Below, one piece after another: positions 37,060 through 46,338 of a stretch of DNA of 64,000 nt. Every line of letters begins with the position of its first letter. Position 1 is the first letter of the stretch. Source of the stretch: an uncultured Ralstonia sp. (GTDB lineage: Bacteria; Pseudomonadota; Gammaproteobacteria; Burkholderiales; Burkholderiaceae); contig CAJXMR010000002.1 in NCBI GenBank assembly GCA_913056305.1, forward strand, positions 1 through 64,000, in the 5' to 3' direction. Under the pieces are notes generated by a model, which made no database searches, was not told where the DNA came from, and saw only the letters and a list, made by a program, of their open reading frames with translations. The position numbers were made by a program, and so were the translations under genes.

Positions 37060-38799
37060 ATGATCCGTACTGCCACCCCCATGCAGCACCTGTCCTCGCT
37101 GTGCCGGCAACTGGCCTGCGCCTGGCCGCTCGCGCTGGCCGCCGGTGCGGCGCACGCCGCCACCCCTGTAGCCACCGATTGGGTCGACACCCACACCCGG
37201 GCCTTTGTGACCGGCCCGCAACTGATGGCGCGCGGCGCCGCCAATGAACTCGCCACGGGCCAGACCGCCGATGTGCTGATCAGCCTCAAGCTGCGCAATG
37301 CGGCCCAGCTCAAGACCCTGGCGCGCGACGTCAACAACCCGCGCAGCGCGCACTACCGCAAGTTCCTCACCCACGAGCAGTTCCTGGCCGAACACGCCCC
37401 CACCGAGGCGCAGGTGCAGGCAGTGGTGAGCTACCTGCGCAAGAACGGTTTCATCAACATCGAGGTGGCGCCCAACCGGCTGCTGGTGTCGGCGCGGGGC
37501 ACGGCGGGCACGGTCAAGACCGCGTTCAACACGCCGCTGGTGCACTACCAGTTGGCCGGCCGGGCAGGGTTTGCCAACTCGGCGCGGGCCCAGGTGCCGC
37601 GCGAGCTGGGCGGCATCGTCGGCTCGGTGCTGGGCCTGCAGAGCGTGGCGCGCGCGCGTCCGCTGCTGCACGTGGGCGATGTGGCCGAGGCGCGCACGCT
37701 GGCGGCCGGCACGGCCACCGGCCACTCGCCGTCGGAATTCCCGGCGCTGTACGGTGCCATCGGCGTGCCGACGGCCAAGGGCACGACGGTCGGCATCGTC
37801 ACCATCGGCGGCGTGTCGCAAACATTGCGTGACCTGCGCACCTTCACCAGCAGCAACGGCTATGCGGCCGTCAGCACGCAAACCATCAAGACCAACGGCA
37901 CCAGCGGCAACTACACCGACGACCAGGAAGGCCAGGGCGAGTGGAACCTCGACAGCCAGTCGGTGGTGGGTGCGGCCGGCGGCGCGGTCGGCAAGCTGGC
38001 GTTCTACATGGCCGACCTCAATGCCTCGGGCAACACCGGCCTCACGCAGGCCTTCAACAAGGCCGTGACGGACAACACCGCCAAGGTCATCAACGTGTCG
38101 CTCGGCTGGTGCGAGGCCGATGCCAGCGCCGACGGCACGCTCGACGCCGAAGAGCAGATCTTCACCCAGGCCGCGGCGCAGGGGCAGACCTTCTCGGTGT
38201 CGTCCGGCGACGAGGGCGTCTACGAGTGCAACAACCGCGGCTATCCGAACGGTGCCAACTACACGGTGTCGTGGCCGGCTGCATCGCCGCACGTGCTGGC
38301 CATCGGCGGCACGACGCTGTACACGAATGGCGGCGCGTTCGGTAGCGAGACGGTATGGAACGAAGGGCTCGACGCTAACGGCAAGCTGTGGGCGACCGGT
38401 GGCGGCATCAGCACGATCCTGCCGGCGCCGACTTGGCAGAGCGGCAGCAACCGGCAGTTGCCCGATGTGTCGTTCGATGCTGCGCAGGGTACGGGCGCCT
38501 TGATCTACAACTACGGGCAGTTGCAGCAGATCGGTGGCACCAGCCTGTCGGCGCCGCTGTTCACCGGTTTCTGGGCGCGCATCCTGGCGGCCAATGGCAG
38601 CAATCTGGGTTTCCCGGCGCAACGCTTGTATAACGCCATCCCCGCCAATGCGTCGCTGCTGCAATACGACGTGGTATCGGGCAACAACGGCTACCAGGGC
38701 TACGGCTACAACGCGGCCCAGGGCTGGGACTACCCGACCGGCTGGGGCAGCCTGAACATCGGCGCGCTGAACCAGCTCATCCAGTCGGGCGGGTTCTGA
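37060..38799 (+). CDS. Secreted S53 (sedolisin/kumamolisin-type) serine-carboxyl peptidase
   Basis: 579 residues from the ATG at 37060 (AAAAGGA before it). A signal peptide ends at GAAHA-AT. A pro-kumamolisin activation domain follows (residues about 40-190: RNPRSAHYRKFL-like SAHYRKFLTHEQFLAEHAPT). The catalytic domain shows the S53 residues Glu294 and Asp298 (GEWNLD) and Ser495 (GGTSLSAP), and a C-terminal Ca-site-like YDVVSGNNGYQGYGYNAAQGWDYPTGWGS. Such enzymes mature by self-cleavage and work at acidic pH outside the cell. It is divergent from hexR and unrelated to sugar metabolism, so it is probably an independent exoenzyme. Confidence 0.93.
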   Translation: MIRTATPMQHLSSLCRQLACAWPLALAAGAAHAATPVATDWVDTHTRAFVTGPQLMARGAANELATGQTADVLISLKLRNAAQLKTLARDVNNPRSAHYRKFLTHEQFLAEHAPTEAQVQAVVSYLRKNGFINIEVAPNRLLVSARGTAGTVKTAFNTPLVHYQLAGRAGFANSARAQVPRELGGIVGSVLGLQSVARARPLLHVGDVAEARTLAAGTATGHSPSEFPALYGAIGVPTAKGTTVGIVTIGGVSQTLRDLRTFTSSNGYAAVSTQTIKTNGTSGNYTDDQEGQGEWNLDSQSVVGAAGGAVGKLAFYMADLNASGNTGLTQAFNKAVTDNTAKVINVSLGWCEADASADGTLDAEEQIFTQAAAQGQTFSVSSGDEGVYECNNRGYPNGANYTVSWPAASPHVLAIGGTTLYTNGGAFGSETVWNEGLDANGKLWATGGGISTILPAPTWQSGSNRQLPDVSFDAAQGTGALIYNYGQLQQIGGTSLSAPLFTGFWARILAANGSNLGFPAQRLYNAIPANASLLQYDVVSGNNGYQGYGYNAAQGWDYPTGWGSLNIGALNQLIQSGGF

Positions 38800-38815
38800 G
38801 CCACGCGAGGAGGTT

Positions 38816-38839
38816 GGCGGCCGGCGTCGCCCGGCCGCC
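38816..38839. terminator. Hairpin between convergent peptidase and MarR genes
   Basis: GGCGGCCGG-cgtcgc-CCGGCCGCC is a perfect 9-bp GC stem in the 41-bp gap between stops. No T-run is present on either side; it may act as a bidirectional, factor-assisted terminator. Confidence 0.5.
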
Positions 38840-38840
38840 G

Positions 38841-39449
38841 CTAGAGCGCCGGCGGCTCGGCCAGGTGGCGCTTGAGCTTGCCCAGCAGGCTGGAGAGCTG
38901 GGCTTGCTCTTCGCGCGCCAGCCCGTCGAACAGGGCGATCACCCACTGCTCGTGCAGTGCCGCCATCTCGGCAAATTGGGCCTTGCCCTTGGGCGTCAGG
39001 CAGACGGTGTAGGCACGCCGGTCGCGCGGGTCGTCGCGGCGCTCGATCAGGCCCTCTTCGACCAGCCGATCGGCGATGCCCGTCACGTTGCCGCCCGAGA
39101 CCATCAGCAGCCGCGACAGGTCGCGCATCTTCAGCCCTTCCGGATGCCGCTCGAGCTGCGCCATCAGGTCAAAGCGCGGCAGGGTGGTTTCAAAGCGGGT
39201 GCGCAGCGCGTTGCGCAACTGCGTTTCGACCAGGCTGTGGCAGGTCAGCAACCGCAGCCACAGGCGCAATGCACCGTGATTGCCCGCGGGCACGCCGTCC
39301 GCTTCGGGGTGGGTGGCCGCGGCCACGTCGCCTGATGGCGCGGCCTTGCGTCTGCTGGTGTTGCGCGGTGATTTCACGATGCCTGCCAAATGCTGCAGGG
39401 CCGTGCCCTGCTTGCCCCGCATCTTACTGGACGCCCCATGGGTTGGCAT
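38841..39449 (-). CDS. MarR-family regulator at the end of the liv-type operon
   Basis: 202 residues with a basic, Ser/Pro-rich N-terminal arm of about 55 residues and a full MarR domain: LWLRLLTCHSLVETQLRNAL, GLKMRDLSRLLMVSGGNVTGI (recognition helix), and the wing LIERRDDPRDRRAYTVCLTPKG. GGAGA precedes the ATG at 39449; an in-frame ATG at 39422 would shorten the arm. It follows the alpha/beta hydrolase gene by 54 bp on the same strand, so it is probably the last gene of the transporter operon and may sense the transported compound or its hydrolysis product. Confidence 0.85.
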   Translation of the reverse strand: MPTHGASSKMRGKQGTALQHLAGIVKSPRNTSRRKAAPSGDVAAATHPEADGVPAGNHGALRLWLRLLTCHSLVETQLRNALRTRFETTLPRFDLMAQLERHPEGLKMRDLSRLLMVSGGNVTGIADRLVEEGLIERRDDPRDRRAYTVCLTPKGKAQFAEMAALHEQWVIALFDGLAREEQAQLSSLLGKLKRHLAEPPAL

Positions 39450-39503
39450 GTCGGTCTCCGCTGGTCGGCTTGGGCGCGTTTCGTCCCAGGTGTGGGCCCG
39501 GTT

Positions 39504-40368
39504 TCAGGCCCGGCAGATTTCGATCAATTCGAGCGCCGCCTGGAACAACGGCGTCTGCGGCTGGGCAAAGGCCTCGCACAGGCTGACGTGGTCGTCGGCC
39601 GGCATGTCGACCGCGCCGCGCCAGCAATCGGGCCATGCACCGGCCAGCAGCGCCAGCTGGCGCTTGAACTCGCGGCTCTCGCGGCCGCCCACCGCGCCGA
39701 TCAGCGGCGTATCGGCCACGGGCCGCAGGTGGATCGGGCTCAGGGCGGCGATGCGTTCCGGCGTGAAATCGAGGTCGCTGTGCAGGAAGGGCACGTGCGC
39801 CAGCGGCGCGAGGTCGGCCAGCGGCGACAGCGCGATGCCGCCCGCCACCAGCCGCGCCGGCAGTGTCCGGTCCAGCGCCGGCCAATCCGTCGCGAGTGCC
39901 ATGCAGGTCAGGTGCCCGCCCGCCGAGTGGCCAGCCACCACGATGCGGCGGCGGTCGATGCCGAAGGCATCGGCCTGCCGGTACAGCCAGGCGATGGCGC
40001 GCCGCGTTTGATCCACGATGGTGTCCAGCGTCGTCGCGGGCGCCAGGCCGTAGTTGACGATGGCCACCGACACGCCGCGCTGCACATAGGCCGGCGCCGC
40101 CCAGGTGAAGTCGTCCTTGTGCAGGCGCCGCCAGAAACCACCGTGCAGGAAGACCAGCAGCGGCGCCGCATGCGGGCCGGTGTCAGCGCAGAAGAGGTCG
40201 AGCTGCTCCGCCGCGCCGGGCCCATACGCGAGGTTGTAGTGGCCGGGCAGGTCGTTGCGCACCGTACGGGCGCGCTCGCCCCACGCTGCCAAGGTCGACG
40301 CAAACGCCGGGACGAAGGCGGAGACATCGTATTCGCGCGCGAGGTCAAGCCCTGGCGCGGGCATCGGT

Positions 40369-40379
<11 letters not shown>
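39504..40379 (-). CDS. Alpha/beta hydrolase (kynurenine formamidase/carboxylesterase-like)
   Basis: 291 residues without an export signal. The oxyanion motif VFLHGGFWRR and the nucleophile motif VAGHSAGGHL place it with hormone-sensitive-lipase/arylformamidase-like esterases; Asp and His are expected late in the chain (DMPADDHVSLCEAF supplies the His). Its ATG at 40379 overlaps the end of the ABC ATPase gene by 11 nt, so it belongs to the transporter operon. A likely role is to cleave an ester or amide brought in by that transporter; the substrate is unknown. Confidence 0.82.
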
Positions 40380-41079
<700 letters not shown>

Positions 41080-41080
41080 G

Positions 41081-41878
41081 TCAGGCCACCGTTGCGTTGG
41101 CGGGTTTGGCTTCGTCGGCCTCATCGGCTTCCTCGGCTTCATCGCCGAGATAGGCCTGGATGACGTCCGGGTTGGCGCGGATCGCCTCCGGCGTGCCGGT
41201 GGCGATCACGTGGCCGGCCACCAGCACCGAGATGCGGTCGGCCAGGCGGAACACCGCGTCCATGTCGTGCTCGACCAGCACGATGGCGTAGGTGCCGCGC
41301 AGCGCGTCGATCAGCTCGGCCATTCGCTGCGACTCTTCCGGGTCGGTGCCGGCCATCGGCTCGTCGAGCAGCAGCACGGCCGGCTTGCACGCCAGCGCCA
41401 TGCCCAGCTCCAGCGCGCGTTGCTTGCCGTGCGAGAGCGTGCCGACCACGCGGTCCAGCGCATCGGCCAGGCCGACGACGTGGGCGGTCTCCTGCGCCAC
41501 GGCATCCAACGCCGATTCATCGGCCACCACGCCCAGCACGTCGAACGAATGGCCGGTGCGCGCCTGGGCCGCGAGCGCCAGGTTCTCTCGCACCGTCAGG
41601 CGCGGGAAGAGCGTCGTGATCTGGTACGAGCGCGCGATGCCGGCCGCCACGCGCTGGTGCACGCGCAGGCGCGTGACGTCGTTGCCGTTGAACAGGATGC
41701 GCCCGCTGTCCGAGGCCAGCTCACCCGAGAGCTGCGCCAGCAGCGTGGTCTTGCCCGCGCCGTTGGGGCCGATCAGCGCATGCACTTCGCCGGCGGCGAT
41801 CTCCAGATTGCAGTCGTTGGTGGCGACGAGGCCGCCAAAGCGCTTGAACAGGCGGTCCACCTGCAGGATCGGGTTCAT
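41081..41878 (-). CDS. livG: Branched-chain-type ABC transporter ATPase, LivG-like
   Basis: 265 residues. Walker A GPNGAGKTTLL, signature LSHGKQRALELGMALA, Walker B AVLLLDEPMAGTDPEESQ, and the LivG-type FPRLTVRENLALAA. The signature reads LSHGK where most ABC proteins have LSGG(E/Q); LivG proteins often show this. After the usual end there is an acidic, repetitive tail EEADEADEAKPANATVA, encoded by near-repeats of GGCTTCxTC on the plus strand. Its start overlaps the permease stop as ATGA. Confidence 0.92.
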   Translation of the reverse strand: MNPILQVDRLFKRFGGLVATNDCNLEIAAGEVHALIGPNGAGKTTLLAQLSGELASDSGRILFNGNDVTRLRVHQRVAAGIARSYQITTLFPRLTVRENLALAAQARTGHSFDVLGVVADESALDAVAQETAHVVGLADALDRVVGTLSHGKQRALELGMALACKPAVLLLDEPMAGTDPEESQRMAELIDALRGTYAIVLVEHDMDAVFRLADRISVLVAGHVIATGTPEAIRANPDVIQAYLGDEAEEADEADEAKPANATVA

Positions 41879-42885
41879 TGCGCACCTCCGCGCCGCAGCG
41901 CGGCTGCCAGCCGGCCGCGCAGGCTCATCACGCCATTGGGCGCGACCATCACGATCAACAGCAGCAGCGCGCCGAGTACGAGGTTCCAATGCTCGGTCTG
42001 CGTGGAAATAACTTCTTCCAGCAGCAGGAAGATCGCCGCGCCGGAAATACCACCCCAGAAGTAGCCCGAGCCGCCCAGGATCACCATCACCATCAGCAGG
42101 CCGGACTGCTGCCACGTGAGCGTGTGCGGCGTGACGCCCATGCTGAGGTTGGCCAGCAGCGCGCCCGCCAGCCCTGCCAGGCCGCCCGACAGCGTGAACG
42201 CCATCAGCTTGAGCCGATAGACCGGGTAGCCGATGGCCGCCATGCGCCGCTCGTTCTCGCGGATGGCGACCAGCGCCCGCCCAAAGCGCGAGGCGACCAG
42301 GCGGTAAAGCAGGGCAAACGCCAGGCCCGCGACGAACAGGACGAAGTAGTAGAAGACCAGGTCGTTTTCCAGCGACAGGCCGGGCACGCTCAGGCGCGCC
42401 GTCAGCTGCAGGCCGTCGTCGCCGCCGAGCGCTGGCAGCGACACCGCCAGCAGGTACAGCAACTGCGCAAAGGCCAGCGTGATCATGATGAAGTAGACGC
42501 CGCTGGTGCGCAGGCTGGCCGCCCCGATCAGCAACGCGGCCAGCGCGGCCACGGCCACGGCCGCCGGCACGGCCAGCCAGGCCGCCTCCACGCCGTGGCT
42601 GGCGAGGAAGGCCACGGTATAGGCACCGGTGCCCAGGAACGCCGCATGCCCGAGGCTGATCATGCCGCCGTAGCCGAGCGCTACGTTGAGCGCGCTGGCG
42701 GCCAGCGCCAGGATCAGGATGCGCGTGCCGAGCGTGATGTAGAAGTCCGCACCGATGCCCTGCATCACCAGAGGGTAGAGCGCGAGGCCCACCACCGCCG
42801 CAAGCGCGGTCCAGGCACCCGGCAGGCCGGCGGTCAAGGGCGTTTCGGCCGGTTGCAGACGCAGTAAGGATGATTGTTGCGACAT
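41875..42885 (-). CDS. livM: Branched-chain-type ABC transporter permease, LivM-like
   Basis: 336 residues with about ten hydrophobic segments and the LivM signatures ALAASALNVALGYGGMISLGHAAFLGTGAY and VAIRENERRMAAIGYPVYRLKL. The start at 42885 lies 5 bp after the livH stop. The frame is open upstream over livH but only this part matches the family. Confidence 0.92.
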   Translation of the reverse strand: MSQQSSLLRLQPAETPLTAGLPGAWTALAAVVGLALYPLVMQGIGADFYITLGTRILILALAASALNVALGYGGMISLGHAAFLGTGAYTVAFLASHGVEAAWLAVPAAVAVAALAALLIGAASLRTSGVYFIMITLAFAQLLYLLAVSLPALGGDDGLQLTARLSVPGLSLENDLVFYYFVLFVAGLAFALLYRLVASRFGRALVAIRENERRMAAIGYPVYRLKLMAFTLSGGLAGLAGALLANLSMGVTPHTLTWQQSGLLMVMVILGGSGYFWGGISGAAIFLLLEEVISTQTEHWNLVLGALLLLIVMVAPNGVMSLRGRLAAALRRGGAQ

Positions 42886-42890
42886 GCCGG

Positions 42891-43808
42891 TCACCCCCGC
42901 GCCGGAAAGAGGCCCTTGGGCCGGAAGAACAGGATGCCGACCATCAGCAGGCTCACCAGCATCGATGCCAGCGTGGCGCCCAGCGTGGCCGCCTCCGACA
43001 CCGCCAGCGCCTTGAGCAGCGTGGTCATCACCAGTCGGCCCAGCGTATCGATCATGCCCACCAGCAGCGCCCCGACCAGCGCGCCGCGCATCGACCCGAT
43101 GCCACCGATCACGATCACCTCGAACGCCGGGATCAGGATCGATTCGCCCATGCCGACCGACACCGACAGCAGCGGCCCGAGCAGCGCCCCCGCCAGCGCG
43201 CACAGCGCGGCACCGAGTGCAAACACGAAGGTGAACAGTGGCTGCACGCGCACGCCCATGGTGGCAGCCATGATCGGGTTCGATGCCCCGGCGCGGATCC
43301 ACATGCCGAGCCGCGTCTTGTTGACCAGCACATACAGCCCCACCGCCACCGCCAAGCCCACGGCAATGATCACCAGGCGGTACAGCGGGTACTGCAGATC
43401 GTCGCCCAGCAGGTTGACGGAGCCGGACAGGCTCTCCGGCATGCCGATCATCAGCGGCTGCGCGCCGAACAGCATCTTGGTGGCTTCGTTGGCGATCAGG
43501 ATCAGCGCAAAGGTGGCCAGCACCTGCGACAGATGCGGCATGCGCTGCAGGCGCTGGTAGAGCACCTTCTCCAGCACCGCACCGAGCAGCGCCGTGGCCA
43601 CGATCGCGAGCAGCAGCGCGCCGAAGAAGTTGTGTACGAGCTGATAGAACGCGGCAGCCAGGAAGGCGCCGATCATGTACAGCGAGCCGTGCGCCAGGTT
43701 GATCAAGTCCATGATGCCGAACACGAGCGTCAGCCCGGCCGCCAGCAGGAAGAGCATCAGCCCGTACTGCAGGCCGTTGAGGAACTGTTCAAGAATCAAT
43801 GCCAGCAT
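42891..43808 (-). CDS. livH: Branched-chain-type ABC transporter permease, LivH-like
   Basis: 305 residues: EQFLNGLQYGLMLFLLAAGLTLVFGIMDLINLAHGSLYMIGAFLA is the classic LivH opening, and SVGMGESILIPAFEVIVIGGIGSMRGALVGAL its late signature. It forms the inner-membrane channel with LivM. About 100 bp separate it from the binding-protein gene upstream. Confidence 0.93.
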   Translation of the reverse strand: MLALILEQFLNGLQYGLMLFLLAAGLTLVFGIMDLINLAHGSLYMIGAFLAAAFYQLVHNFFGALLLAIVATALLGAVLEKVLYQRLQRMPHLSQVLATFALILIANEATKMLFGAQPLMIGMPESLSGSVNLLGDDLQYPLYRLVIIAVGLAVAVGLYVLVNKTRLGMWIRAGASNPIMAATMGVRVQPLFTFVFALGAALCALAGALLGPLLSVSVGMGESILIPAFEVIVIGGIGSMRGALVGALLVGMIDTLGRLVMTTLLKALAVSEAATLGATLASMLVSLLMVGILFFRPKGLFPARG

Positions 43809-43908
43809 GACGAATGCGCGGAGCGCGAAGCAGGACAGACGAGACAGCAGGGCAGACGTAGACGTGCCGCTGCGCGCGATCGTCGCAGCGGCATGAAGGC
43901 TGGCGCCG

Positions 43909-45075
43909 TTACTTCATCTTGCACTCGGCCACGTACGTATCCACCAGCTTGTCGGCCACCTTGCCGATGTACTTGTTGCTGACGCTGCCGTCGGCGTTCT
44001 TCACCACTTCGCGCAGGTAATAGGCCTGCTCCGGATAGTGGTTGGGGCCGAAACGGTATTCGCCGCGCGTGGTGGGCGCCTTGACGGTTTCCAGGGCGTG
44101 GCGCAGCGCCGCCTTGTCGCCCAGCTTGCCGCCGGTCTGCTTGACGGCCGCGTCGATCAGCAGCGCGGCGTCGTAGCCCTGCGAGGCATACAGCGTGGGC
44201 ATGCGGCCGTATTCCTTCTGGAAGTCGGTGACGAACTGCTTGTTGGTGGGGTTGTCCATCTCGCGATACCAGTGCGAGGTGTTGTAGATGCCCTCCATGG
44301 CCGGGCCCACGGCCTTCACGACATCTTCATCGGCGGAGAAGCCAGGCGCGTACAGCGGCGTCTTCTTGAGCAGGCCCGACTGCGCGTACTGCTTGATGAA
44401 GTTCACGCCCATCGCGCCGGGCAGGAAGACGTACACCGCGTCGGCATTGGCGGCGCGGATCTGCGCGATCTCGGCGGCGTAGTCGAGCTGGCCGAGCTTG
44501 GTCATGATCTCGTCGGCCACCGTGCCCTTGTAGTAGTGCTTGACGCCCGCCAGCGCATCCTTGCCGCCGGGGTAGTTGGGCGCCAGCAGCACGGCGCGCT
44601 TGATGCCCTTGTCCTGCATGTACTTGCCCATGGCCTCGTGCAGGTTGTCGTTCTGCCAGGCCACGTTGAAGAAGTACGGATTGCATTGCGCGCCGGCGTA
44701 CTGGCTCGGGCCCGCGTTGGCCGAGACGTAGAAGGTCTGCGCGTTGAAGAACGCCGGACCCACCGCCAGCATGATGTTGGAGAAGACGACGCCGGTGCCG
44801 ATGTCGACCTTGTCCTTCTTGAGGAAGCGCTCGGCGATTTGCTTGCCGGTTTCTGGGTTCTGCGCGTCGTCGGCGATCAGCACCTCGGCGGGCAGGCCGC
44901 CGAGCTTCTTGTCCAGCCGCTTGAGTGCCAGGTTGAAGCCGTCGCGGATGTCGATGCCCAGGCTCGCGCCCGGGCCGGAGAGCGTGGTCATCATGCCGAT
45001 CTTGATGCCGTCGGCGGCGGTGGCGCTGGCGGCCAGTGCAGACAGCGCAGCGGCAACAACGAGTGGCTTGAACAT
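43909..45075 (-). CDS. livK: Periplasmic type-I substrate-binding protein of the liv-type transporter
   Basis: 388 residues. A signal peptide ends at ASATA-AD, then GIKIGMMTTLSGPGASLGIDIRDGFNLALKRL, typical of Peripla_BP_6. The long, aromatic-rich chain is closer in style to binding proteins for aromatic acids or amides than to enteric LivK, but ligand identity cannot be read off. It is the first gene of the operon; the start at 45075 has GGAGGAGAC upstream and a good promoter is found about 180 bp before it. Confidence 0.9.
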   Translation of the reverse strand: MFKPLVVAAALSALAASATAADGIKIGMMTTLSGPGASLGIDIRDGFNLALKRLDKKLGGLPAEVLIADDAQNPETGKQIAERFLKKDKVDIGTGVVFSNIMLAVGPAFFNAQTFYVSANAGPSQYAGAQCNPYFFNVAWQNDNLHEAMGKYMQDKGIKRAVLLAPNYPGGKDALAGVKHYYKGTVADEIMTKLGQLDYAAEIAQIRAANADAVYVFLPGAMGVNFIKQYAQSGLLKKTPLYAPGFSADEDVVKAVGPAMEGIYNTSHWYREMDNPTNKQFVTDFQKEYGRMPTLYASQGYDAALLIDAAVKQTGGKLGDKAALRHALETVKAPTTRGEYRFGPNHYPEQAYYLREVVKNADGSVSNKYIGKVADKLVDTYVAECKMK

Positions 45076-45585
45076 GGTGTCTCCTCCGTGTCGGGGTGGG
45101 TGCGGCTCACAGGGGTGCGGCTCGGGTTGAAGCGGTGCGGTTGACCGCGTGCCCTGCGCGTGGTGTGCGGCAAAGCGGGGCGTGCCGGGGTACGGCGATG
45201 CCGAGTCATGCGGGGCCAAGCGCGGTGACGCCGGCCCAGATTGTTTGAATATGATTAATTTATGTATGAACTATTTAGGGTGTCAATTGCTCGCCGCTCG
45301 GGGTTTTCACCGTTCTGATCGGCCGGCGATCGTCTGTCGCCGAGCGCGGCGTGCATCGGTCCGACGGCCCCGGGGCGCACGCCAGCTGCATTTGCGCGGT
45401 ACGGGCGCTGCGTCATTGCAGCGCAGCAGGGAGGCGAAAGGGGCGGTGTGGGCGCCTTGCCTTTTTCGGATGAGGGGGTAAACCAGAGGCACAGCGCGTG
45501 GCGGCGGTGCTGGTGCTGGCCGCGTGCGCAACGGACGCGGACCGCGGTCTTACAATGCGCATTCCCCGGCTCTTTTTCTTCTGAC
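45076..45585. other. 510-bp divergent intergenic region between livK and the two-component system
   Basis: No convincing gene. It holds a strikingly AT-rich island (45241-45290) with a promoter pointing towards livK. The half nearer the response regulator is GC-rich; an in-frame GTG/ATG extension of the regulator is open here but its translation is basic and unlike the receiver family, so I treat it as non-coding. Confidence 0.6.
45257..45286 (-). promoter_or_regulatory. Strong sigma70-type promoter of the liv-type operon
   Basis: On the minus strand a perfect TTGACA (complement of 45281-45286) is followed after 18 bp by TAAATT (complement of 45257-45262). The expected transcript would have a leader of about 175 nt before livK. 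Confidence 0.65.
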
Positions 45586-46332
45586 ATGCGCGTACTCCTG
45601 GTCGAAGACGACGACATGATTGGCGACAGCGTGCGCAAGGGTTTGCGCCACGACGGCTTTGCCATCGACTGGGTGCGCGACGGCGAAGCGGCCATCCACG
45701 CCGTGACCGCGCCGGGCGCCGCCATGGGTGCCGCTGGCGCCGAACCAGGCGCCACCATGTTCGACCTGATGCTGCTCGACCTCGGCCTGCCCAAGCGCGA
45801 CGGGCTGGAGGTGGTGCGCGAAGTGCGCCAGCGCGGCATCCCGATCCCGATCCTGATCCTCACCGCGCGCGATGCGGTGGCCGACCGCGTGGCCGGCCTC
45901 AATGCGGGCGCGGACGATTACCTCGTCAAGCCGTTCGACCTGCAGGAGCTGGCCGCGCGCATGCACGCGCTGCTGCGCCGCCAGGGTGGCCGCGCCGATC
46001 CGCTGATGCGCCATGGCGAGGTGCTGCTCAACCCCGTCACGCGCGAGGTGCTGCGCGCGGGGCTGCCGGTCAAGCTGTCGGGGCGCGAGTTTGCGGTGCT
46101 GCATGCGCTGCTGTCGCGGCCGGGCAAGGTGTGGTCGATCGCGCAGCTGCAAGACAACCTCTACGGCTGGGATGACGAGGTCGGCAGCAACACGGTGGAG
46201 GTCTACATCCACGCGTTGCGCAAGAAGCTGGGCAGTCACTTCATCCAGAACATCCGCGGCGTGGGGTATGTGATCCCGCGTGAGACGGCCGCGTCGCCTG
46301 CGGAACCGGGCGGCAGCGAAGAAGATCAATAG
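45586..46332 (+). CDS. OmpR/PhoB-family response regulator (PmrA/QseB-like)
   Basis: 248 residues from the ATG at 45586. Receiver acidic pair in VEDDDMI, phosphoacceptor Asp65 in DLMLLDLGLPKRDG, and the switch Lys in DYLVKPFD; then a winged helix (LSGREFAVLHALLSRPGKVWS; SNTVEVYIHALRKKLG). The phosphoacceptor is normally near residue 51; here an Ala/Gly-rich insert of about 14 residues (roughly 42-57) lies before it. Its kinase follows 6 bp downstream, and a PmrA-like direct repeat stands before the protease gene that follows the pair. Confidence 0.92.
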   Translation: MRVLLVEDDDMIGDSVRKGLRHDGFAIDWVRDGEAAIHAVTAPGAAMGAAGAEPGATMFDLMLLDLGLPKRDGLEVVREVRQRGIPIPILILTARDAVADRVAGLNAGADDYLVKPFDLQELAARMHALLRRQGGRADPLMRHGEVLLNPVTREVLRAGLPVKLSGREFAVLHALLSRPGKVWSIAQLQDNLYGWDDEVGSNTVEVYIHALRKKLGSHFIQNIRGVGYVIPRETAASPAEPGGSEEDQ

Positions 46333-46338
46333 CCCACC

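Noticed and set aside
45448-45585. N-terminal extension of the response regulator
   Set aside because: Open in frame but basic and Trp/Arg-rich, unlike receiver domains, which begin at the ATG at 45586.
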